Assembly: GCA_947488765.1 (NCBI GenBank)
Contig: CANLAE010000002.1
Span: 124,001-188,000, forward strand
Length of the DNA: 64,000 bases
Origin: Chitinophagaceae bacterium
GTDB lineage: Bacteria > Bacteroidota > Bacteroidia > Chitinophagales > Chitinophagaceae
Direction: 5' to 3'
Shown here: positions 45,112-55,300 of the stretch, one piece after another
How the letters are laid out: each line of letters starts with the position of its first letter
How positions within the stretch are numbered: the stretch's first letter is position 1
Program-made: the position numbers and the translations under genes
The notes under the pieces: model-generated
Databases searched by the model: none
What the model saw: only the letters and a program-made list of their open reading frames with translations
Told to the model about the DNA's origin: nothing

Positions 45112-45202
45112 TGTTTGAATTTAAAATGAATGAATGAATCAGCGAATGTTCAATCACGTATCAAACGAAATCAATAAGAACTATTCGTTGGATAATTGAT
45201 TG

Positions 45203-45682
45203 TTACGCAGGATCAACCAAGAACAATGGTTGGTCATATTCAACCGGACTTGCATCTTCTACCAATACTTTCACTACACGTCCTTTAATTTCACTTTCAA
45301 TTTCATTAAACAACTTCATTGCTTCAATAATACATACCACTTTTCCGGGTTCAACTTCTGTACCTACTTCAGCAAATACTGGTTTATCAGGACCTGATTT
45401 ACGATAAAAAGTTCCAATCATAGGACTTTTGATGGTAATGTAATTGTCTGCAACAACTGCAGGTGCAGCCGGAGCTGCAGAAACTGGAGCAGCAACTACA
45501 GGAGTTGGTGCTGATGCTGCAGGTGCAGGCACATTATATACTTGAGGAGCTGCCGCAACAGTCACTACTTGTTCTTCTTTTTGCTTGATGGTAACTTTAC
45601 CATCTTTGTCTTCGATACTGATTTCGCCGATATTACTTTTGTTTACGATTTTAATTAGTTCGTGAATTTGTTTTAAATCCAT
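45203..45682 (-). CDS. accB: Acetyl-CoA carboxylase, biotin carboxyl carrier protein
   Basis: 159 residues. N-terminal helical domain (IHELIKIVNKSNIGEI), an Ala/Pro-rich linker (about residues 50-80) and a biotinyl domain ending with EAMKLFNEIES, whose Lys in AMK receives biotin, and PVEYDQPLFLVDP. Upstream gene of the accB-accC pair. Confidence 0.97.
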   Translation of the reverse strand: MDLKQIHELIKIVNKSNIGEISIEDKDGKVTIKQKEEQVVTVAAAPQVYNVPAPAASAPTPVVAAPVSAAPAAPAVVADNYITIKSPMIGTFYRKSGPDKPVFAEVGTEVEPGKVVCIIEAMKLFNEIESEIKGRVVKVLVEDASPVEYDQPLFLVDPA

Positions 45683-45896
45683 TGTACAAATTTTATTGGT
45701 GAATAAGCAAATAAGTTTCTCAAAAACTTAACCTTTTTTGATTTTGGTTAAGGGCGGCAAAGTAGGCAAAAAATGACAAAAACGACAATATTTTATTAAA
45801 AAATGGCTTTTTTTAATGAAAAAACGTTGATTTTATTAAAATTTAGAAATTCGTTCTATTTTCAAAACACAAGTTTCAATTGTGTAAAATGCATAA

Positions 45897-45923
45897 AAAA
45901 ACCTGCCATTAAAAGCAGGTTTT
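45897..45923 (-). terminator. Terminator after efp
   Basis: AAAACCTGC (45897-45905) pairs with GCAGGTTTT (45915-45923); the minus strand ends in a T-run. Confidence 0.8.
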
Positions 45924-45941
45924 ATATACAATAAAAAAATA

Positions 45942-46508
45942 TTATCCTTTTACTCTTTCTACGTAGTCGCCAGACTTAGTATTGATTCTAATCATCTCTC
46001 CTTCTTCTACAAACAAAGGAACATTTACGGTAGCTCCTGTATCAATAGTAGCAGGTTTTGTAGCACGGGTAGCAGTATCGCCACGAACTCCTGGCTCGCA
46101 ATAAGTAATTGTAACAACAATTTTTTCAGGTAATTCAGCACCAATTGGTTGTTCGGTCTCTGTATTAATAAATACAAACACTTCACCCCCATCTTTCAAA
46201 AACTGAGGTGCATCAATCATTTCCTCAGCCAAAGCAATTTGTTCAAAAGTTTCATTGTTCATTAAGTTGTAACCACTTTCATCCTTGTATAAATATTGAA
46301 ATGCTTTTTTCTCTACACGAACAGGATAAACAGTTTCGCCACTATTCCAAGTTTTTTCAATACTGCGTTTGTTGTCTACGCCTTTTAATTTAGCCCAAAC
46401 TTTAGCAGCTGCACGAGCTGTTTTGTTTTCACCAAATTCTACTACGCTGTATAAACTACCATCTAGTTTCAAAATCATACCACGGCCGATGTCGGATGTT
46501 GTTGCCAT
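45942..46508 (-). CDS. efp: Elongation factor P
   Basis: About 188 residues from the ATG at 46508; the frame to 46562 adds 18 residues upstream of the conserved MATTSDIGRGMIL and crosses the promoter. Three-domain EF-P (KOW-like, OB and C-terminal TATRATKPATIDTGATVNVPLF). Relieves ribosome stalling at polyproline. The tip loop of domain I, usually PGKG, reads FGENKTARAAAKVW here, so the canonical modified Lys/Arg site is altered. Recalled as typical of Chitinophagaceae. Confidence 0.95.
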   Translation of the reverse strand: MATTSDIGRGMILKLDGSLYSVVEFGENKTARAAAKVWAKLKGVDNKRSIEKTWNSGETVYPVRVEKKAFQYLYKDESGYNLMNNETFEQIALAEEMIDAPQFLKDGGEVFVFINTETEQPIGAELPEKIVVTITYCEPGVRGDTATRATKPATIDTGATVNVPLFVEEGEMIRINTKSGDYVERVKG

Positions 46509-46528
46509 AATTTTTTTATTTAAGATGG

Positions 46529-46536
46529 CAAAAGTA
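46529..46536 (-). promoter_or_regulatory. -7 promoter box for efp
   Basis: Minus strand TACTTTTG matches TAnnTTTG, 20 bp upstream of the ATG at 46508. It also excludes the upstream start. Confidence 0.6.
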
Positions 46537-46609
46537 AGGGATGCTATGTACAAAACATACAAGGGTTTATTAGCATTTACAAATCAGCCGATTTCTTTAA
46601 TTTCACAGA

Positions 46610-47104
46610 ATGAAAAAATGTTTGATATTTTCTGCATTCATTTTAGTAGCTATTATGACTTTTGCTCAAAAAGATAGAGATACTATTCCAAAATATTTAA
46701 AATCTCCTTTTATTCCAGCATTTAAGATTGTACAAACCAATGGTACAAACTTTACAAAAGATAGTTTACCTGCCGAAACGCCTTTAATCATTATGTATTT
46801 CAGCCCGGATTGCGGGCATTGTCAAATTCAAACAAAGGATATGTTGGATAGTATGCAATATTTACAATCTGCAACATTAATGTTAGTAGCATACAAAAAA
46901 ATGGACGAGTTGATTGAATTTTCAAATCATTATGAGTTGAGTAATTTCAGCAATATCCATATTGGTAGAGATCCTAAATATTTTTTGCCAAGTTTTTTCA
47001 ATGTTAAGTTTACACCGTTCATTGCTATCTATAACAAAAAGGGTGAATTTGTAAAAGCTTTTGACAAAGGAGCTTCTGTATTGGAAATGCACAATTATTT
47101 GTAA
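46610..47104 (+). CDS. Thioredoxin-like secreted protein (redoxin/TlpA type)
   Basis: 164 residues. Signal peptide ending MTFAQ, then a thioredoxin fold with FSPDCGHCQIQTKDM as the CxxC active site and a cis-Pro candidate in VKFTPFIAIYN. Similar to small periplasmic thiol-disulphide proteins in Bacteroidota. Divergent from efp, upstream of mdh on the same strand. Confidence 0.85.
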   Translation: MKKCLIFSAFILVAIMTFAQKDRDTIPKYLKSPFIPAFKIVQTNGTNFTKDSLPAETPLIIMYFSPDCGHCQIQTKDMLDSMQYLQSATLMLVAYKKMDELIEFSNHYELSNFSNIHIGRDPKYFLPSFFNVKFTPFIAIYNKKGEFVKAFDKGASVLEMHNYL

Positions 47105-47134
47105 AAAAATACATTAATCAGTATTTGCAAACCC

Positions 47135-47142
47135 TACCTTTG
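47135..47142 (+). promoter_or_regulatory. -7 promoter box for mdh
   Basis: TACCTTTG matches TAnnTTTG, 43 bp before the ATG at 47186. Confidence 0.6.
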
Positions 47143-47185
47143 CGGCGAAAAAAATAATCATAACCCATAAACAACAAATTTAATT

Positions 47186-48115
47186 ATGAAAGTAACAGTT
47201 GTAGGCGCAGGTGCAGTAGGAGCAACTTGTGCAGATAATATTGCCAGAAAAGAATTGGCAACCGAATTGGTTTTATTAGATATTAAAGAAGGATTTGCAG
47301 AAGGCAAGGCGCAAGACATGATGCAAACTGCAACATTACTTGGGTTTGATACTAAAATTTCAGGTAGCACTAATGATTACAGCAAAACTGCAAACAGCGA
47401 TGTTGTCGTAATCACTTCAGGTTTGCCACGTAAACCGGGTATGACAAGAGAAGAATTAATTGGCGTAAATGCAGGAATTGTAAAAGGTGTTTGCGACAAT
47501 ATTTTAAAATTTTCTCCAAATGCTATCATCATTATAATAAGTAATCCAATGGATACAATGACCTACTTGGCATTGACTTCTACAGGCTTACCAAAAAATA
47601 AAATCATTGGCATGGGCGGCATCTTAGACAGCAGCCGTTTCAAATATCAATTGAGCCAACACTTAAATTGCAGTCCAAGCGATTTAAATGCAATCGTAGT
47701 AGGCGGACATGGAGATACAACTATGATTCCTTTAATCAGCAAAGCAACATGGAATAGCATTCCTGTAACTGATTTCTTAAATGCAGATCAGCAAGCACAA
47801 ATAGTAAAAGATACAATGGTTGGTGGTGCTACTTTAACTGCGTTATTAGGAACAAGTGCCTGGTATGCACCGGGTGCTGCAGGAGCTGCATTGGTTGAAG
47901 CTATTGTACGTGATGAGAAAAAATTATTTACTTGTTGCGTTGCTTTAGATGGCGAATACGGACAAAAAGATATTTGTTTAGGCGTTCCGGTAACTATTGG
48001 AAAAAATGGTTGGGAAAAAATTGTTGATGTTAAATTAACTGAAACAGAACAAGCAGCTTTCAATAAAAGTGCTGATGCAGTTAGAAGCATGAATGATGTA
48101 TTGAAAACATTATAA
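47186..48115 (+). CDS. mdh: Malate dehydrogenase
   Basis: 309 residues, LDH-like MDH. NAD loop VVGAGAVGATCADNI, acidic residue at strand 2 (LLDIKEG), substrate Arg loop GLPRKPGMTREEL, SNPMDTMTYLA and the catalytic His in VVGGHGDTTMIPL. Interconverts malate and oxaloacetate in the TCA cycle. Confidence 0.97.
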   Translation: MKVTVVGAGAVGATCADNIARKELATELVLLDIKEGFAEGKAQDMMQTATLLGFDTKISGSTNDYSKTANSDVVVITSGLPRKPGMTREELIGVNAGIVKGVCDNILKFSPNAIIIIISNPMDTMTYLALTSTGLPKNKIIGMGGILDSSRFKYQLSQHLNCSPSDLNAIVVGGHGDTTMIPLISKATWNSIPVTDFLNADQQAQIVKDTMVGGATLTALLGTSAWYAPGAAGAALVEAIVRDEKKLFTCCVALDGEYGQKDICLGVPVTIGKNGWEKIVDVKLTETEQAAFNKSADAVRSMNDVLKTL

Positions 48116-48136
48116 TTAGCTCCTAACATAATATAC

Positions 48137-48168
48137 AAAACCTCAATGAAAAGTCATTGAGGTTTTTT
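48137..48168 (+). terminator. Terminator after mdh
   Basis: AAAACCTCAATGA (48137-48149) with TCATTGAGGTTTT and a following T-run to 48168; perfect stem. Confidence 0.88.
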
Positions 48169-48215
48169 TATTTTTCTTATGAACGAATCATTTAAATTAC
48201 TATGAAACTCCTGTT

Positions 48216-48234
48216 GCGTCGCACACTTCAACAG
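48216..48234 (+). repeat. 19-bp motif, second copy of the inverted element at 33565-33583
   Basis: GCGTCGCACACTTCAACAG, with CTGTTG immediately 5', so the stretch 48211-48234 has CTGTTG and CAACAG as ends. It is followed by a short hairpin AGTAT/ATACT. The nearest genes are mdh and a cysteine-rich copper-type gene. Function unknown. Confidence 0.6.
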
Positions 48235-48310
48235 TATCACAATACTGAAAATTGTTCCGTTGGAAATATGGGGTCATTTCAACCTATAAAAAATCAACTC
48301 TAAAAACAAT

Positions 48311-48739
48311 TTACATCTCTCTGCACATTTTAGCCGCTTTTCTGCAAAGTGTTGCACATTCTTTACAATGTGCAGATGAAAACTTTTCACATTCAGTAGC
48401 ACACCGATCACAGATTTTTGCAGTAACAGCACAGATTTCTTTTGAGTTGGCACTATTCAAAGTCATAAGCTGCGATGCAGCAGTGCAAGCAGCAATCGTC
48501 TCTCTACATAATTGAATGCATTTATTCATCTTTGCATCCTTTACCTTTAAACACATGCTTTCGCATTTCTTACTAGAAGCTACACAAGTATTACAAGCAT
48601 CTATACAATTTTTAATTTTATCAGTTTCAAATTTCATCTTAATGTATCCTGTGTTTTTTTCATTTATGTAAGTAGATTTTGTTGCAACAAGCATAACAAG
48701 AAAGCTAAATGATGCCAACAGAAAGAAGGAGTTTTTCAT
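48311..48739 (-). CDS. Cysteine-rich four-helix-bundle copper-binding protein (DUF326-like)
   Basis: About 142 residues from the ATG at 48739, which starts a signal-like hydrophobic segment; the longer frame to 48817 adds 26 residues of unlikely sequence. Thirteen or so cysteines are spaced in helical patterns: CIDACNTCVASSKKCESMC, CIQLCRETIAAC, CDRCATECEKF, CKECATLCRKAAKMC. This matches Csp-type proteins that store many Cu(I) ions. The N-terminal hydrophobic segment suggests export. Confidence 0.85.
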   Translation of the reverse strand: MKNSFFLLASFSFLVMLVATKSTYINEKNTGYIKMKFETDKIKNCIDACNTCVASSKKCESMCLKVKDAKMNKCIQLCRETIAACTAASQLMTLNSANSKEICAVTAKICDRCATECEKFSSAHCKECATLCRKAAKMCREM

Positions 48740-48964
48740 AAAATATTTTTTAAATTTTGAAAGCCTCAAATTCAAATTAGAAAATTCATCAAAAAACGAC
48801 GAACGTCTTAAATTCAATGAATAGAATCATAAATTCTTACAACTAATATCAGTGCTCAAATAAAAATTATAATACACCTTAACACTGATTCAATCTTATA
48901 ACATTTCTTATTAATGATTTTGGAAAAGAAGTTTTAGGTTTTATAATTGAATTAAAAAAAATAA

Positions 48965-50062
48965 ATGGGAACCACGAAAAAAGAAGTAAATAATGTAGTA
49001 GAATTAGTTGCAAACAGCATCACCGCAATGTTAGGTTATTGGGATAAAAATTTAATATGCCGATATGCCAATAACGCCTATTGTGAATGGTTTGGGAAAA
49101 CCAAAGAGGAAATAATTGACAAAATGAATCTTAAAGATTTATTAGGTGAAATGTATGAAAAACATATCCCATTTATAACAGGCGCTTTGGATGGAAAAAT
49201 TCAAACATTTGAAAGAGAAATAAATTCTCCAAACAAAGGATTACGCCATTCAATCACCAATTATTTCCCTGATATCGTCAATGGAGAAGTAAAGGGTTTT
49301 GTAGTGCATATAGCTGATATTACAACATTAAAACTGGCTGAAAAAGAACTATTACATTCGAAAGAATTATTATTTATACAAAATAAACGTCTTGTTGATT
49401 TCACAAACATCATTACACACAATTTAACCAATTATGCATTTGGATTTTCAGGTATTCTAAACTTGCTTACAAATACAAAATCTGAGATAAAAAGAGAAGA
49501 ATTATTACTACATCTTAAAATTTTAGCTTCCAACTTCAATGACACCATTAATAATTTAAAACAAATTGCCGATGTACAAAATAAGGCACATCTAGAATTG
49601 GTTGAAATTAATTTATACGACTACATCATCAAAACGATAATAATTTTAAGTCCAAAAATTATATCAAGTAAATGCACTATCAACAACTTTGTATCCGCAA
49701 ATACAACTGTGATAGGAAACGCTGCTTATATGGAAAGTATTTTAATAAATTTTATTACCAATTCAATAAAATACAAACATCCAAACAGAGACCCAGTTAT
49801 TGATTTAAGTTGCTCAACTCAAATCAACGAATTAATACTTACTATCAAGGATAATGGAATAGGAATGAACTTAGAAAAATATGGAGCTGAACTTTTTGAA
49901 CTTTATAAAACATTTCATGGAAATTATGATGCAAGAGGAATAGGACTTTATATTACAAAATATCAGATGGAATCAATGGGTGGAAAAATTGAGGTAGAAA
50001 GTAAAGAAAATATAGGTACTAGTTTTTTTGTGCATTTTAAAAAACTTAATTCTAAAAATTGA
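48965..50062 (+). CDS. PAS-domain sensor histidine kinase
   Basis: 365 residues, no membrane segment. PAS domain (about residues 5-125: ANSITAMLGYWDKNLICRYANNAY and ITDITTLKLAEKEL-like end), then a phosphoacceptor helix with FTNIITHNLTNYAFGFSG where the His of THNL is the probable phosphosite, and a HATPase_c domain with NFITNSIKYKHP (N box), IKDNGIGMNLEKYG (G1) and DARGIGLYITK (G2). No response regulator is adjacent. Probably cytoplasmic. Confidence 0.9.
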   Translation: MGTTKKEVNNVVELVANSITAMLGYWDKNLICRYANNAYCEWFGKTKEEIIDKMNLKDLLGEMYEKHIPFITGALDGKIQTFEREINSPNKGLRHSITNYFPDIVNGEVKGFVVHIADITTLKLAEKELLHSKELLFIQNKRLVDFTNIITHNLTNYAFGFSGILNLLTNTKSEIKREELLLHLKILASNFNDTINNLKQIADVQNKAHLELVEINLYDYIIKTIIILSPKIISSKCTINNFVSANTTVIGNAAYMESILINFITNSIKYKHPNRDPVIDLSCSTQINELILTIKDNGIGMNLEKYGAELFELYKTFHGNYDARGIGLYITKYQMESMGGKIEVESKENIGTSFFVHFKKLNSKN

Positions 50063-50083
50063 TTTTGAATAATCAAAATTTTA

Positions 50084-52255
50084 TTGAATGGTATATTATA
50101 CAGCCTTTGCATCCGATATTTGTATGGTCCGAATCAAAAAGTCATCAATACTACATCCACTATATTATCCTCTCCTATTGAATACCTGAAAGGCGTTGGA
50201 CCCCTACGTGCCGATTTTTTAAAAAAAGAACTAAGTATTTTTACCTTTCATGACTTACTGAATTTTTTTCCTATTCGTCATATCGACAAAACAAAGGTTT
50301 CTAAAATAAAAGATATCAATCCCAATACTGATTTTATTCAGATTGCAGGAAAGTTAGAGCTGATGCCAGTTGTAGGAGAAAAATCCGGAAAAAGGCTTAT
50401 AGCATTTTTACATGATGACACCGGAATGCTTGAATTGGCTTGGTTTCAGGGAATCAATTGGGTGGTTAAAAATTTTAATAGTGGCAGCCGATATTTAGTT
50501 TTTGGTAAGGTTGGTTTCTTCAATGGGCGTCCTCAGATGGTGCATCCCGAAATTGAAATTTTTGTTCCAACAATGGCAGATGGAAAAAATTATTTGGAAC
50601 CTGTTTATCCATCAACCGAAAAATTAAAAGCAAGGGCATTAAATGGCCGTCAAATTGCAAAGCTTACTCAGGCATTACTACCACTTTTAAAACCAACAGA
50701 CATTGAAGAAAATATTCCAACCAACATTCTTCAAAAACTGAATTTACAAAACAGATTTGATGCTTATTGTACTATTCATTTTCCAAAAAATCAGACTGAT
50801 TACGACAACGCAATGCATCGTTTAATATTTGAAGAATTTTTTGTTGCTCAAATTCGATTGAATTTAATTCGGTTGCAAAGACACAAAGTAAGCCGTGGAT
50901 TGGTATTTGAAAAGGTAGGTGATTACTTTAATAATTTTTACAACAATCATTTACCTTTTGAATTAACGAATGCACAAAAACGAGTGTTAAAAGAAATCAG
51001 ACAGGATACTGCAAAGGGACATCAAATGAACCGCTTGCTACAAGGTGATGTAGGAAGTGGGAAAACAATAGTTGCATTATTAAGTATGTTAATTGCAGCA
51101 GGCAATGGTTACCAAAGCTGTTTAATGGCTCCAACTGAAATTTTAGCCCAGCAACATTTTATAGGATTATCTCCTCTACTTAAAAATATAGGATTAAATA
51201 TCAGATTACTTACAGGCAGTACAAAAACAAAAGAAAGAAAAGAAATTTTAAAAGGATTATTAGATGACTCAATACAAATTGTTGTAGGTACACATGCCTT
51301 AATTGAAGAAACAGTACAATTTAAAAATTTAGGTTTTGTAGTTGTTGATGAGCAACATCGTTTTGGTGTTGCACAACGAGCTGCACTTTGGAAAAAATCT
51401 TTTATTCCGCCACATGTTTTGGTGATGACAGCTACGCCAATTCCACGCACATTAGCAATGACTGCTTATGGCGATTTGGATTATAGTGTGATGGATGAAT
51501 TGCCTCCGGGCAGACAAGTAATTACTACCGTTCAGCGCAATGAAATGCAGCGTTTGAAAGTAATGGAATTTATAAGAGATGAAATTGCAAAAGGAAGACA
51601 AGCATACATTATTTATCCGTTGATTGAAGAAAGTGAAAAATTGAGTTACGAAGATTTGATGCAAGGCTATGAACAAATAAAAAGTTATTTCCCCGAACCA
51701 AAATACAGCATTAGTATGTTGCATGGCAAAATGCCTGCAGAACAAAAGGAAACCAATATGAAACGCTTTGTAGATGGCGTTACTCAAATTATGGTAAGTA
51801 CTACTGTAATTGAAGTTGGTGTGAATGTTCCAAACGCAAGTGTTATGGTAATTGAAAGTGCCGAAAAATTTGGTTTGTCGCAATTACACCAATTAAGAGG
51901 AAGAGTAGGAAGAGGAAGTGAAAAAAGTTATTGTATATTAATTACGGGCAGTAAAAATAGTCGTGATGCTCGAGAAAGAATTAATATCATGTGCACAACT
52001 GACAACGGTTTTATAATTGCTGAAAAAGACCTCGAACTTCGGGGTCCGGGGGATATAGAAGGTACAAGACAAAGTGGTGCATTGAATTTTAAGATTGCAT
52101 CAATTGTTGATGATAAAGACATTTTAGAGATGGCAAGATTTGAGGCTGAAGAAATTTTAACAAAAGATATAGAGTTGGGAAGCATTGAAAATTTACCAAT
52201 TAAAAAGTATCTTCAAAGCCAGAAAGGGAAAACCGGTTGGAGTAAAATTTCATAA
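50084..52255 (+). CDS. recG: ATP-dependent DNA helicase RecG
   Basis: 723 residues in the open frame. N-terminal wedge domain (SSPIEYLKGVGPLRADFL onward), helicase domain with LLQGDVGSGKTIVALL (Walker A), VVDEQHRFGV (DEQH, motif II), TATPIPRT and the second RecA domain (STTVIEVGVNVPNA, QLRGRVGRG). Remodels stalled forks and Holliday junctions. Start is a problem: there is no in-frame ATG before SSPIEYLKGVGP; TTG at 50084 or 50120 are the only usable codons, and an ATG at 50124 is out of frame. Confidence 0.95.
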   Translation: MNGILYSLCIRYLYGPNQKVINTTSTILSSPIEYLKGVGPLRADFLKKELSIFTFHDLLNFFPIRHIDKTKVSKIKDINPNTDFIQIAGKLELMPVVGEKSGKRLIAFLHDDTGMLELAWFQGINWVVKNFNSGSRYLVFGKVGFFNGRPQMVHPEIEIFVPTMADGKNYLEPVYPSTEKLKARALNGRQIAKLTQALLPLLKPTDIEENIPTNILQKLNLQNRFDAYCTIHFPKNQTDYDNAMHRLIFEEFFVAQIRLNLIRLQRHKVSRGLVFEKVGDYFNNFYNNHLPFELTNAQKRVLKEIRQDTAKGHQMNRLLQGDVGSGKTIVALLSMLIAAGNGYQSCLMAPTEILAQQHFIGLSPLLKNIGLNIRLLTGSTKTKERKEILKGLLDDSIQIVVGTHALIEETVQFKNLGFVVVDEQHRFGVAQRAALWKKSFIPPHVLVMTATPIPRTLAMTAYGDLDYSVMDELPPGRQVITTVQRNEMQRLKVMEFIRDEIAKGRQAYIIYPLIEESEKLSYEDLMQGYEQIKSYFPEPKYSISMLHGKMPAEQKETNMKRFVDGVTQIMVSTTVIEVGVNVPNASVMVIESAEKFGLSQLHQLRGRVGRGSEKSYCILITGSKNSRDARERINIMCTTDNGFIIAEKDLELRGPGDIEGTRQSGALNFKIASIVDDKDILEMARFEAEEILTKDIELGSIENLPIKKYLQSQKGKTGWSKIS

Positions 52256-52358
52256 GTTTATTCATTGCACGAATAACTTTCTTTTTATTCAACTAAACTT
52301 ATTACCTTGAATCTTATCGTAATAATACCTGTTTAATTTTTATACAAAAGATTACTGA

Positions 52359-55300
52359 TTGAAAATTCTAGCAAAAATATTTATTCTTTTTTTCCTGCTA
52401 TTGTTTAGCTTAAAAACAATAGCACAGTCTTATTTAGAATTTGTAGAAAATAAAGGGCAGTGGAATGATAATGTGAAATTTCAGGGTAAAATGATGAATG
52501 GAGATTTTTCATTGCAAAGTTCAGGTTATAGAGTGAATATTTTAAACACAAATGATATTAAAAACATTTCGGAATTTTATCATGGTCATAGTGATAACAA
52601 TTCAAATGTTGATTTTACTAAATTATCCATTCTATTGCATGGGCATGCTTACGAAGTGAAGTTTTTAAATGCCAATCCGAATCCAACAATTATTCCAGAA
52701 AAAAAATTAGCTACTTACAATAATTATTTTATTGATAATAACCCAAGCAAATGGGTAAGTAATTGTAAAATATTTACTGCAATCACTTATAAAAATATTT
52801 ATCCAAATATTGATGTAAGATATTATACAGAAAAAAATAAATTGAAATATGATATCATTGTGCACCCCGGTGGTGATATTGAAAAAATTACTTTGTACTA
52901 TGAAGGAGTTGATGGATTAAAAATAAAAAATGAAAATTTAATTATAAAAACGAGCGTTGGCGAAATACAAGAATTAGCCCCATATTCTTTTCAATCAAAT
53001 GCAGAAGGTCGTTCAGATGTTCCTTGTAAATTTGAAATAAAAGGCAACATTGTAAAATTTAAAATTCAAGAAAAAATCAAGGAAGGTGCAACTTTAGTGA
53101 TAGATCCTGCCTGGATTTTTTCAACGTTTACGGGCAGCACAGCAGACAATTGGGGCTACACCGCAACATATGACGCACAAGGAAATTTTTATGCCGGTGG
53201 AATTGTTTTTGACAACGGATTTCCCATAAGCAACGGAGCTTATCAAACTACTTTTCAGGGAGGAACTAATACAGGTGAAGGAAGAGGCTATGATATTGCA
53301 ATCATGAAATTTAATCCTACAGGAACAAATAGGATTTATGCAACATATTTAGGTGGCAGTAACGGAAATGAACAGCCACATAGTTTAGTAGTTGATAATT
53401 CAGGGAACTTAATAATTGCCGGCAGAACTTCTTCAAGTAATTATCCTACAACACTTCTAAATTTTGGAAGCACAGGTGGTTGGGATATTGTTTTAACAAA
53501 ACTTAACGCAACAGGAACAGCATTAATAGGCAGCAGAAAAATTGGAGGGTCCGGAGATGATGGGGTAAATATTCGTCCAAAATATGTTGCACCAATGGGT
53601 GCAGAAAGTTTAAGAAGAAATTATGGCGATGATGCAAGAAGTGAAGTAATTACAGATGCTTCCGGAAATATTTTATTGGCATCATGTACACAAAGTACTA
53701 ATTATCCAGCAACGCTAGGGGCTGCACAAACTGTTAAAGGAGCTACTCCTCCCGGCGTAAATGCAAGATATCAGGATGGAGTAGTTATCAAGACATCTCC
53801 TGATCTGAGCAATATTATTTTCAGTACTTTTTTGGGTGGTAATGGCGATGATGCAGCTTATGTTTTAGCTATCAATCCAACAACAAATAATATTTATGTT
53901 GCAGGAGGAACACAAAGCACCGATTTATTGGGAGATAAAACAGGAACAATTTTTCCTAATTATCAAGGTGGATTAACTGATGGGTTTATTACAGTACTGA
54001 CAAATGATGGAAGCCAATTTTTAAAGACAACTTATATTGGTACAAATGCAACAGACATTGTATTCGGCATTCAATTTGACAAACAAAGTTTTCCTTACAT
54101 CATGGGAACAACAACAGGTACATGGCCTATTACAAATGCTGCATTTAATCAACCCAATGGAAAACAATTTATTTCGAAACTAAATCTTGATTTATCAGGT
54201 TGGCAATTTTCTACTGCCTTTGGTACAACAGTAGGACCCAATATTTCTCCATTCGCTTTTTTGGTAGATCGTTGCAGTAATATTTATGTATCGGGTTGGG
54301 GTGGCGGAATAAATAAAAGAGATTACAACACCGGTGATACTTATGGTTTGCCAGTAACTTCCAATGCCATTAAGTCTACCACCGATGGTAAGGATATGTA
54401 TTTTATTGTGCTTGAAAGAAATGCAGCAAGTGTATTGTGTGGTAGTTTTTTTGGACAAAATGATAATACAAATGACGTAGGAGAACATGTAGATGGTGGC
54501 ACGAGCAGGTTTGATGCCAATGGAACAATTTATCAATCTATCTGTGCCAATTGTTATTCAACAACTCCTTTTCCAACAACTAATGGAGTTTGGGCAAGCT
54601 CCAATGGTATGGGCGCAAATGGATGCAACTTAGCAGCTATCAAAATTTCATTTGATTTTTCCGGTGTAGGAAGTGCGGTGCAATCTGCTATCAACGGCAT
54701 AAGAGATACAAGTGGCTGTGTGCCATTAACTGTAAGTTTCAGAGACACCATTGCAAATGCAGTAAAATATATTTGGAGTTTTGGTGACGGAAGTCCTGAC
54801 ACCACTTCTACGAATCCCTTTGTACAACATACTTACAACTTTGTTGGAGATTATCGTGTTCGTCTGATTTCTATTGACTCATTTAGTTGTAATATTTCCG
54901 ACACTTCTTACACCACACTTCGTGTAAGAAATGATGATGCTGTTTTAGGTTTTACACCAATTAAACAATTGCCTTGTAATGCATTGAAATATAACTTTAT
55001 TAACAACTCCATTTCACCTATAAACAAGCCGTTTAAACCCAATAGTTTTAAATGGGATTTTGGTGACAACAGCACATTGATAAGTGGCAATCAACTAGTA
55101 ACACATAGCTATGCAGCACCGGGTACATATATTGTTCGGATGATTTTAATTGATACTAATTATTGTAATGAACCTGATACAGTAGTACAAACATTAAGTG
55201 TAGCTCCTCTAGTAAAAGCACAAATGCTAACCAAGGCATCAGGCTGTGTTCCGTATAATGCAGTATTTACAAATACTTCCTTGGCAGGTACAGATTTCAT

